Assembly (NCBI GenBank): GCA_033980235.1
Contig: CM067066.1
Coordinates: 26,843,476 to 26,907,475 of the forward strand
DNA from: Diadema setosum
Taxonomy: Eukaryota; Echinodermata; Echinoidea; Diadematoida; Diadematidae
Reading direction: 5' to 3'
DNA length: 64,000 nucleotides
The stretch's first letter is position 1. Each line of letters opens with the position of its first letter. A program made the position numbers and the translations under genes. The notes under the pieces were generated by a model that saw only the letters and a list, made by a program, of their open reading frames with translations, searched no databases and had not been told where the DNA came from. Of this stretch, positions 40,801 to 52,800 are shown piece after piece.

Positions 40801-43800
40801 CTTACAAGCTAATTCATAGGATCTCACTGGAATTCTTATAGGTTCTTACAGGCTAATTCATGGGTTCTCACTGGAACTCTTATAGGTTCTTACAGGCTAA
40901 TTCATAGGATCTCACTGGAACTCTTATAGGTTCTAACAGACTAATTCATAGGATCTCACTGGAATTCTGATATGTTCTTACAGGCTAATTCATGGGTTCT
41001 CACTAAAACTCTTAAAGGTTCTTACAGGCTAATTCATAGGATCTCCCTGCAATTTCTATAGGTTCTTACAGGCTATTTCATAGGTTCTTGCTAATTCCTA
41101 CATGTAAGTTCTCACTGGAACTCTCACAGCTTCTTACAAGTTCTTTTATAGTTCTCAAAGATGAGATACATGCACTGAGCCCGCACATGAGGTGCAGCAA
41201 GACGTTACAGTATAAGACACTAGAAAGAATTCTTTATGAATGGGAGATTTTTAGCATGTGTATGGGTGGAAATGAGCTGCTTAGCAGAGGTCTGCGCTCT
41301 CCGAGTGTTTTTCTAGCTTGTTATTTGTTAAAATTTGCTAGTCTTGAAATGCTGCATTATTTTAAATGCACTCCTTTGGTGACAAATAAGTGCTGACTCT
41401 TAGCCTCCATGGAAAACCACTACCTCCATCCTCACCCTGCTCGATCTCGTTTGCAAGGCCATCCAACTCCGCTTTGCGGCACGCCAGGATCAGCGGCCGC
41501 AGCTTGTCCCGCGAGCACGCCATCTGTTCCCGCCACTTATGGAGCATGTCCAACGCGCAGTCCCTGTCCCTGACATGGCGGCTGTCAATGTTCTTAACCT
41601 CACCGTCCATGAGTTTGAGTTCCTTGGCAAATTTCTTCCAGAAAGGGGACACGTGTACAGCAACAGCACGTAGGACATCATCATCCACAGTGTCTGGGAC
41701 AATACAAAGACATAAACGATGGTCAGGAGGTTGCTTCTAATTCTCTATTTTTTTTTCTTTTTCTTTTTCTTTTTTTGCTGCTTAAAACACAAAATATGAT
41801 GACAAATGATTTCATTCATTTTTTATGTATTGTGTCTGGTAGGCCTGTACTCATGTGTTTAAAAAATCAATATCCTTCAAAAAACAAACTAACAACAAAC
41901 AAACAATCACATGAGTTCATGGCAAACACTGTTAGCCAAGCTGATATATTCTAGACTCTCCCTATTAAAGACAGCTAAAAATATCATAAAGCTCAGTTAA
42001 ATTAACATGTACATCAACACATCTCTATGTATAACGAAACTGAAATTCAATCATTCCACAAGAAAGTTTATCGCATCCACTCTGCCTCCGCAAATTTCTG
42101 AGGGGATTGTTTTTTTTTCTTTAATTCTTGTTTGACCCTAATCAGGTCAGGCTATATTAGCTATGCTAAGTCCGGAGGGGGAACGGTTTTCCATACCCAG
42201 ACCCCCCCTCCCCTATTATTTCAGCCATCGGTGGAATAATTGCAATGAAATTTGACATGCACAACGCCCACATTGTAATCTACTAGTACATGATTATTTC
42301 TTAAGATTTTTTGAAATTATCAATTTCTAGTTTTGATAATTACTTATGCAAATTCAGCCCAAAATCGTATTTTAGCCTGTTAAACACTAAAGCATTGAAT
42401 TCACTTTGTATTTTCTTGTGTTTGAAATTTGTTTTGTATTTCTTTGATTTTCAACTTTTGTTTTTCTTTGTTTTTTATTGAAATTGTCACTGACCATTTT
42501 CTACCAAAATTAGCATAAAAGTAATCAATCAAAGTGATTAATGATAAAAATATGACAGAACACTGTTTTCCAAAGGAAATTTACAAATATTGTACACAAA
42601 ATCGCAAATTGTGCCTGTTTTGGGTTGACATGCAGAACCTATGAAAATGAACGTGGCTTTGTAATGGGCGACAGTTGCAAATTTGGTCTAAAAAATTGTG
42701 TGAGACATGAACAAAAAAAAAGTCAAGAAACCTCATGACATGGCCTTTATGTGTTGCAAAGTAATTGCGCAAAGCATCGAGGGAGGCAGAGTATTCATAA
42801 AATAATACAGAATTCTGTGTCATGTAACTCATATTTTTCAAAGTGGAAACATTCTTCATGCAGTATCATTTAACAATCACAGTTTGGATCACCAATAACC
42901 ACTGATCACAACCTGGTAACCGAGACCACCATGGAATAATTAAAATAGTGAATGTGAAAAAAAGAAAAGAAAAGTGCACAATGTTCACAAAAATCACACA
43001 ATCACAAAGAAATCTCAAGACGAAACACAAACTGCACAAATATAAATCTATGAATTAAACAGAAAATTGACTACTTGAGAAAGTATGCTGGAATGAATGA
43101 GAGATTTAGTAAGTTGAATACTGCTGAGTGCTTTAGACATTGTGTCAACAAGGAAATACAACCTGTACTACAAATAAACATATGGGGCTTCTCATTCTTA
43201 AAATGCATATTCAGTAAGCACTCCATACCAATGTTTGTTAGTGTGTTTTTTGTTTTTTTTTTAAATAATGCTCATTTAGATCATGCTACATAAATAGTGA
43301 TGGAGATGTATTCAGCATCCATGTTGATATACTATTTGAGGTATATATATGCATGACATACCATATTTGCAAATATTATACTACTCTATGAACTTAATGA
43401 AAATCAAAATTTGCATTAAAAAATGAGGTGATACTCTGATGAATAGTTACCCATTCCTCAAGCTACTGTATTAAAGGAAACAAAAACCCTTAAAAAACAA
43501 GTATGCCTGGGTGATCCCCAAGAAATTATTCTTAATTTTTTGTGACTATGATGATGTATGCTGTCTCATCTCAACATGCTAGGCAATTCTGCAGATTCCG
43601 AACTCACTGTTCAAGTGTGCAGACCACCTCAAGAAGTCACCCTCTGCTTCAAGCAAAATCATTTTTAGCATTGTCGCGTCAACCGCAATAATTAAAACAA
43701 TGCTGTCTCTACTGGCCTTAAAATTTCTCATATGACAGAATGTGATGGGGGGTAATTTTCAATGCACAATCATTGTGATGTACATAAATTTTGGAAAGAA

Positions 43801-46800
43801 GAAAGCCATTATGGCATTGTTGACAAGAATTGCAGTACAGAGTTGCAACCCTAATTGGGTTAGGGGACAAATCTGAAGGGGAAATAAGGCCATGCAGCAC
43901 AATTTCACACCCACGCTCAAGTTAGCTCTGATAGATTTTTTTTTTTTTAAAGTCTACAATTTTCTGTGAAATTGGATATAGCATATGAAAGTTTTAAGTT
44001 TCCAAGAAACTAAATTTTACAGTCACACATGAGAGGTGGTTGCAACTGCATGCAAGCAGGGTATCGCTCTATGTCCCGTCCATTGCATTGAGTGGTGTAC
44101 CAGTACAGAGAATCAACCCCCTCCCAAATTAAAAAAAAAAAAAAAAATGCACAAAATATGGTCCTTCTGTGGAGTCAGGAGCAATTTTGAGATGCAAATT
44201 GTTGTGATATACTGTATATATTTATGAGTGGTTGATCTGTCAAATTGGCAAAAACAAAGACCTTGCCCTGTGGTACCCTAGAAAGGTTCTTCAAAAAATG
44301 TTGTTCTCCTCCCTGTTGAATTGGCAGGGTGTTTAAAAAGGGAATGGTATCAAAGTTACATTGTGTAAGACTCACAGTCATCTGAGGCTGAGGCATCAGC
44401 ACGCCTCAATGGGTGCCTCTTGCTACCGTGCTTTTTGTCATCCCTGTCGATCTCTCTCCTAAGCAAGGGGTCCTCCGCTGTCTTCTTCCCCTTGGATCTG
44501 TCGAGGCTGAAAAATTTTGGCATGGTCCAACTCTCACTCTGATCGGTCTCTGGATTACTCTTAGCCCGTTTGCCAGCTGCCAGTTTTTTGTCCTGCAACT
44601 TGAGGCGGTGAACTTTAAGAAATTCCTCGGGCGCTCCCGCCTTGCTCACATCATCCTCTCTGTGAGCAGATCCTTTGGTGATGAAAGGAGGCTCCATTGC
44701 ACTCACTTTGCCCTTTTTACCAGATTTCTTTGCAGCGGTATCTACTTATTCAAATTAAACAACAAAAGCAGCACAACACTTAACAAACAGACACGTACTC
44801 TACATATAAAAACTGATTCCATGCCCAAACTAATGTTCACATGCATATAAAAACAAAATCAAAATCAAAAACAAAATCAAAATCAAAATCAAAACAAAAA
44901 ATGCAGAACTAGAAATGACCAGTAAACTCTGTGCAGAGTCACCCCCCCCCCACCATTTCTGTAATTTCTCACTCTGCCATACAATTGGCTCCAGCTACTG
45001 TGTTAATATTTCATGACTTTTGGTTCTGATTTTTTCAGCCCAACGAATCAGGCATTTATAATTAACAATATGTAATCATGCATGATTCTATGTAATCATG
45101 CATGATTCATTGTGTCTTCATGCAATTGCTCATATTCAAACATTTTCACATCTTTCTCATTCCCAGAATCTACCAAGGTGAGGGGAGAAACTTGGAAACA
45201 GAGACATCTGACCAGTCAGTGTACATCCAGGATAGTTGGATAATGATGGGGGGGGGGGGGGGGGGGGACAGAAGGAGGAGAATTTTCAGCTATTTCCATC
45301 AAAAGATTTTGATAGATTTAAATCATCTCCATCAACACTACATGTGACAATACTTTGATACAAACGATGACAAAGATATAAACACTTATAGATAGAAATA
45401 TAGTGATCTATAGATAGTTAGATTAATTGACAGACAGATAGATAGATAGATAAATAAATAAATAAATACTGAAATAAATAGATAGATATAGAGATAAATA
45501 AATTGATTTTTGATAGATAAAGAAATAGATGTTTAAGCTGAAATAAAGGACAAAGGTGTACATTTCTGAATCATGCATATCATGCAATAGTTGAAAACCA
45601 TACAGTGTAGATCAGATGTGCTTTTTAACACCATGTACAAGTACAGTAGAATCAGACAAAAGCAGAATGGCAGAAATTTTCCAAAAAGGATTTCCAAAGA
45701 ATTTTCCAGTTAGTATCAGAACACATCACATACTGAACAAGTGACACACACAAACACACACACAAAAAACAAAAAAAACAAAAGATGATGTTTCCCCTGA
45801 GTGATACTCACTTGGTAGACCACTCGCTGGTCTCTTTGGCTCACTTATTGGCGTGACAAAACCAGGCTTGAGCTCATCGCTATGGTCTCTGCTCAAAGAG
45901 TGCGGAGTCTGGAAAGGTACCCTGTCTGGAGGTGGGCGGGGTATTTGCCGAGGCGCACTGGGTTTCTCCGAAACTCTACCCTCTTTGTACAAGTTCTCTG
46001 GAAGAGGCTCAAGGGAATCTTTGACGGTGTCTTGTATGGGAGATGAAAATACACACACCCGGTATAAAATGTACCACAAATTTTTGCATGCATGAAATTT
46101 TTGCAAATTTCCTGAGCCAAGTTTTACAGAAATAAAATGTACACAAAAATTTTTGTCTACATAATGCACTGAAAGTCAGTGGCAATTCGCAAAAGTTTCA
46201 GAATACAAAAAAGGCTGTCGGCTCCCATTCTCAAAAGTGTCATGTCACTAATGTTTCTGATTGGACAGTATATTTTGATTTGATTTGATTTGATTTGATT
46301 TGATAACAGTTTACCAAAACTAACATGCAAAGAACCAGCCCGAATGTTAAATTATAATGCATCATATTGAAAAAGATATCAATTACATCAAACAACAGAC
46401 ACTGTATGAACATTTCAACAATGACAAATACCGATTACATTAACGTAACAAATATACAGCATCATATCAAAACGATTAAGAGTTCATACCAATTATTATA
46501 CAAATACGTGTGTATATTACCATACTATATTTCACGTGTTTGTGCTGGGAAATGTTTACCTTGGCCCAATAACCTCCTTTATTCTGGTAAATGTGCAACC
46601 TGGTACAAATAACAGAAGTAACTTAATCCATTGAGGGCAGGTTGATTTTGCTACAATGCGTATTTCCCATAGACACTTGCCCGAGTATACTCGGGACCCG
46701 TCCCAAGGGTTAATAATAACCCTTGACTGTGAGTTTGACCCTATTCACCATGATTACTTCAACAATGCCCCACATCACAGGAGGAAAAACATACCGAAGG

Positions 46801-49800
46801 CGAGTATCTATTAAAAAACAGGTGTATAGGCAGCACTTGACTTGGCCATTTACAGCAAGGTTTATATTGCTAGCATTCCTTTTCAAAAGTGTGTATTGAT
46901 ACATTTACGATGCTCTTCTCTGTGTTATACTCTACACTAAGTCAGAATGATTTTTTGTTGCTTTGTTTTGATTTGTTCAGCAGAATTCTTGGCAATTTTC
47001 TCTCCAGATGTTCAGTGTATATTCACCACATATCACAGCAATTTTGTGCAGTGTAACCTCACAGCACTTCTCTTTGTTGTAGGAGCTGTGTGGTGACTGC
47101 ACCAAACTTCACAGCATTTTTCGTAGTGCTTCTGCAGAAATTGTCTGTATTTCCATGGAAGCTTGAGGGCACTTTGCAGTTCATATCGGGATTCCCTATC
47201 CACAACAACATTAAATCTCTTAACATCACACTTCCATCCCTACCTGGTGTGAGAGTCTTGACAACTGAAGAGGCTGGAACCAAGATTGTTCTCTCAGGAT
47301 TTGGGGGGAAAAACAATCTTTTGCCTCTGAAAGTCCCATCACTGAACTGTTCACACTGCTTACTTTGCTTGCTCTGCACACATATGGACAAAACCAAGAA
47401 ATGTAAAGGACAACGTATAAAAACAAAGTATTTCTTTTGCAATTTTTAAAAACAAGAAGAATATATTACCGTAGATGCATAGAAATTTTCTACAATTTTC
47501 TGCATAGAAATTTTGAAGCTCAATGATCAAAGGAAAGGCAAGAAATGAGTGTTTTTCTGGACCATGATTTTCCCACTTTCAACGGAACTGAAACGTGTCC
47601 AAAGATTTAGATTTAGTGCTGCAGATGGACTTCACCCATAGCAACGAGGGAGTGATCTTATTGGTCAGTGCGTGGCATCCTGGTTACTGACTGGTCATGT
47701 GTAGACGGCTGGCGCCAAGCTTGATTGAACATCACGGAGGTTGCTATGAGTGGACCTTCTATTGTCAAGAGGCGAAAAATGTTTTACCTCTCCTTGATCA
47801 CAATTGCATCAGAGAGGAAAATTTGAAGGTGGTTTTCTTAAAATGCTGATTTCCTAGACCACTCAACATGGTCTCATAAAATCACCAATATCTCTGCAAC
47901 CGAGTACTTTTATGAGTCATGTTACATTTGAAAGGAGCAAAGGGAATAATGTCACATCATTTTAAGAAAATCAACCTCCCTTGACTTTCGGATCCTTTCG
48001 TTGTAGCAGGTCACATATATACAGTGCACTTGTTTGCCAAGAGGTAACATTAAATGTGTCATCAATTTTGCAGATATCAATATACTAGTAAAACAGCTGC
48101 AAAAGCATCGGTATTATACGCAGTACCCAAACACCCTTGTAGCAGGGGGTATTAGAGATGTAGAAGGAACAACTGCTCTCCTTTGAAGTCATGCATCGAA
48201 GCTATGCGCTTAAGTACAGGTGGTACCCACATCTCACAATCTATTCATCTAGCATCTGTAGACAGTCAATAGACAAACCATGCACAGGCCTGAGTGCTTC
48301 AGCAGGAATTGTGTGCATAGGGGAACTATGGAATTGTTTAACCCATGAGACACAACAGAGTGGGTTTTGGACTAGTTTCCATAGTTAACCCCTGCACTGC
48401 ATCAGTTTTGCCACTGGCTAGAACTCTTGACTGGTCATAGCATGACACACCAATAACTCCCGTACCCACAAGATGCAGCAAACACATTATGCATGTTTCA
48501 AAAAATCATAGGAAATGGTTTAACAGTCACTGTACCCCTGGAAAAAAGTGCTAAAAACTTAAAGAAAAAAAACCCTAGACACACCTATAATGCAGATATC
48601 ATTTCTTGCTACTGTTATTTTGCATACAGATTTTTTCACAAATGAGGAGGTCACAGACAAATTTCAGGAGATGTTATCGTGATTTGACAAGGAGAATCAT
48701 ACGTGCACTAATGCTTGTCCATGAATTTAATGCGATCAAGATCAGGTGGCAATATTTTCGTGTGTATTTAAATTCACGGCCCAACAGTGATTTGTAAAAA
48801 TTCGCAGAAATATCAGCTTTTACAGTATGCAGCCTCTGGTTGAATAGTCGAATGTCGTCAGGAATGCACTGATTCTCCACCATGACATTTCGCACTGCTG
48901 TTGATCCAGCTAGGATTTCTGCTCCTGTCACTCACCAATTCGATTCCTACATACGGCTCTCTGCCCGCCATTGGTACACCCTTCCAGAGTACCACACCCT
49001 CCTTCTCCCCCTCCTGGGTGAATATGGTGACATAGTCGCCAATATCGTAATCGGACAGGTCCTCAAAGCTGTCCTCTAACTCTGCACCTTGAACTAAAAG
49101 AGAAAAGTCAAACATACGTTGCATAACAATCGAACCATCTACATTGCTATGAACAGTATCTCAAGGCAAACAGTTTCTCTCTTTTATTTTTCATTTCCTT
49201 CTCTCCCCCCCCCCCCCTCTCTCCCTCTCTCTCTTTATTCTTGTATTTGTTTCTTGGTTGTTGTTGGGTTTTTTTTTTTGGGGGGGGGGGAGGGAAAGTC
49301 TCCTCACAGTAGATTGATAAAGTATGCAACATCGAGAACTGAACACTGAACATGGTGAGAATATCGGGTGCCTGGTTTACGCCGGAATACACTTGTAGGT
49401 GAATCTTTTGACCATCTGCCAAGATGCAGAAGTGGGGGGGGGGGGGGGGGGATGGGAGGGTCAAAAAGAGAGCTTATTATAGATTCACTAAATAGGTTGC
49501 ATGAAATTTACACACAGGAAGAATATAAAACTTTGGTATAGTTTTGACTGAAAAGGTATCAGCACTTTCTACATATGACTTACAATTTTCAACAAAATTT
49601 CACCTGAATATGTTAAGTGGTTATAAACACATCTCAAGATATCACATGTCAAACTTTTTTTCCCCCAAAGATTGATTATAGATTTTTCAGTGGTTGTAGA
49701 TGGCATTGGCCTTCTGACAAACTTCTTGAGAGTTTATCCTTTATGCATGTAGACAGCCAAATTACAAAACATTCACAATACTCTTCAATTCAGAAGCATA

Positions 49801-52800
49801 GATTGTTTTGAATTTCAAACCATATTAGGAACACCTAACACGTCCCCGACTGAAGTTTCAATATATTGAAAATATTGATTGACTGCGGATATGTAGTTGG
49901 CAATATCCAGTTCTTTGGTATGTTCAGTGCCGTGCAAAAAAAAAGAATGACAGTCATCACCTGTATGATCATCCTCTAAGCAGCCAGTAGGAAAGACACT
50001 GAATGCAGGAACTAGAACGGTGCGGGCGACGTCTCGTGGGGTAAACAGCTTCTCCCTGTCCTTGTACACGCCATTGTTTCTTTCATGTTCTTTGCAGGTG
50101 GAATCCTGGTAAATAGTATGGAGATTTTTTTTTTTTTTTTTTTTTAGAGGAGTGACATCAGTCATGACATGAACAGTGAGTGGAGAAGGAGGAATGAAAA
50201 GTAGGGGACTCAAGAGCCTTAACTCATGGCACATGTCACTATGCTGTCCGACCTCTCCTATCCGGACATGTCGGGATCGACTCTCATCGGGATAAGGGAT
50301 TTGGCCGGATATGGGAGGCTCTTATGTTTAATACACGCAGTTGCCTCTCCAACTGCAGCTATAGGCCTACAAGTGACCTATTGCAGGTAGCGTACGCTAC
50401 ACAATGATTTAGGGGTAGTGAATGTCTGGATGCATGATATTTAGATGAAAATTGATGTGACTATATGTTAATCATATTTGGAATACTACGTAATTCCTTT
50501 GAGTTTCAGTAGGAATTTGGTGAGTTTGAAATCCCGCTATTCCCTGTAAGGTAATTATTAGATATAAAAAAAAATCATGCCAAGATCGCATTTGCATAAT
50601 AGAGAGATCAAGATAAAGGGAGGCCAAATAGAAGAGGTCGGATTGGAATTCACCATTCAGGTTCTTTTATAACAAGAGTGTATTGCAAATGAATTTGGTG
50701 AGAATCACAGCATCAGCCATGCACACACCATGAGCTAAACAGAGAATAGTAAAAGTGGAAATTTTTGTGTTAGTAATGTTTCACACTCGACAGGGTAAGG
50801 TGAAATTTGCCTGTTTTCATTATCTGTAGAGTCAAACTATAAACAAGTATTACACATAACAATCACACAACAAATTTTTCTGCTTTTATATCCCCATTAG
50901 TTTCATGTCATGTGAAAAGCTATAATAATTTCCATTGGTCTATCAGCCACCAAAATTATATAATAAACACTGTTTTTTAAACCCCTTTAAAAAAGTTAAA
51001 TATGTTTGAAAATAATTATATACTTTGCAAACTAGTTTCAATAGTTTAAATGCAATATAGATTGAACAAACCCCTAAAAATGTGTTGACTATCTATAAAG
51101 ACACACAGAATTACTATATGTGCTTTCCTACCTTACAGAAATACTTACAATGTAGCTAAATCAAAGTGCGTTTACTGCACAGTCAACAACCTCACAGAAT
51201 AAGTCCCAGGTAGATATCACTAAAAGAAAAAAAAAAAGAAATAATGTAAATGCTACCTATACATCAAACTCAAACACCACATCTACTAGACCTATCAGCA
51301 TATTCTTACCAGGTGTATGCCAACATATTCTTCACTGGCAGTCTTGGCTTTCCATAGTATATGACCTCTCCTTGTCTCTGGTCTTGTTCTGTGAATATTG
51401 ACACCCTCTGCCCCATGTATATTCCCATTGGACTGGGTGGGGCTTCCCTCTCCTCATGTTTGGATGGGGCTTCCCTCTTCTCAGGTTTGGGTGGATTGTA
51501 GCGCTGCCTCAGCCTGTTCATCTTGACAAACACGCCGCAGTCCTGGTCGCAATGGAAGAGTCTTTGGTGCCTAAAAACACCATCCGTTGTGCCATAACCT
51601 CTGCATTCCTTGAAGTCGGGGAGAAAAAACAATAAAAGGTGCTTTAAAAGGGGAAAAAATAATGGCCCAAGGATGCTGGGCACTCATCTGAGCCTTATCA
51701 ATAAATTTGACTCTGATGCAATCTCTGTTGCACCCCATGAAGGTATGTCATCAACCTCAAGGAGAATGAAACTAAATATTCAAGATGTATGTGAATGCAG
51801 CAATATTACCAGGTAGTCAAACACATCAGCAAAGTTAGAGGAAAATCAGACCATCTGTTGAAAAAGTTATGAATTTTCAAAGTTCTGGTGCTGCCATCGC
51901 TTGATGAGAAGACTACAACAGTTTGTGACATCATGTATGTACAATGATATGCACACAAATATAGAGAAAATTCATCATATTTTCACTTTTCTAGCAAACT
52001 CACAGTGAAAGAGCACTTGACTTTATACCTTTTTTCAGGAAGCAGGGGGAATAACACTACATATGTCAGTAACAAGTAAAAGGAATGTGTACTTTTCATT
52101 AAAAGAACACCTTTGTGGAATTCTCTTTTTTTCTTCTTTATATTGCTGTAAATATTGTTGTAGATGTCTTTATCAGCAATGCTTCAGTCCTCATGGGCCT
52201 CTCCATTTAGGGCCCTCTGTGAAAAACAGCAGAAGATGATTAACATTCATTTTTAAAATGTTTTTTACACAGTTGAATTAATAAAATATCTTTGCAAATC
52301 AGATCTGGTTAATTTCGTTCAACAATCATAAAATCTTCTCATAACGTTAGATTGTAAAATGTACCTCTAGTTCAACCCCAAATTGAATTCCTTGCTGATC
52401 AGGCAGTTTTCCCACATATCTCACAGTACCAGCAGCATCCACAGAAGCATTCTCAACTTTCAACCTGACGAAAACTGGTGTCCCAACCTGAATAGTTTGG
52501 GCAAATCTCAGCAAGTCCTTGGAATGCCAATAGATCTCACAGCGTCTTGTCTCTTGCTCAAGGCTTGAAGCAGGTCCTTCTCCTTGCTAGTGAGAGGGGA
52601 CAAATAAGATGATGCGCACAAGAATTTGCCATTTTTGTCATCAAGTGAACGCATGATATACGAGACATCTTCAAGTGCGCCCTCATAGGAGACTGCTCCC
52701 GCCACATCCCTCTCCAGCAGCGTTCCCTTGGGGAATTCTTGATGAGTAAAGGCAGGTCCAGTTGCTTTATGCAAGTGAGATGCTGTCTCGTCTTGGAGCA

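Noticed and set aside
47090..47449. 119-codon plus-strand open frame
   Set aside because: It is the antisense shadow of coding exon 5 (CAP-Gly 3), which has family similarity and splice sites on the minus strand.
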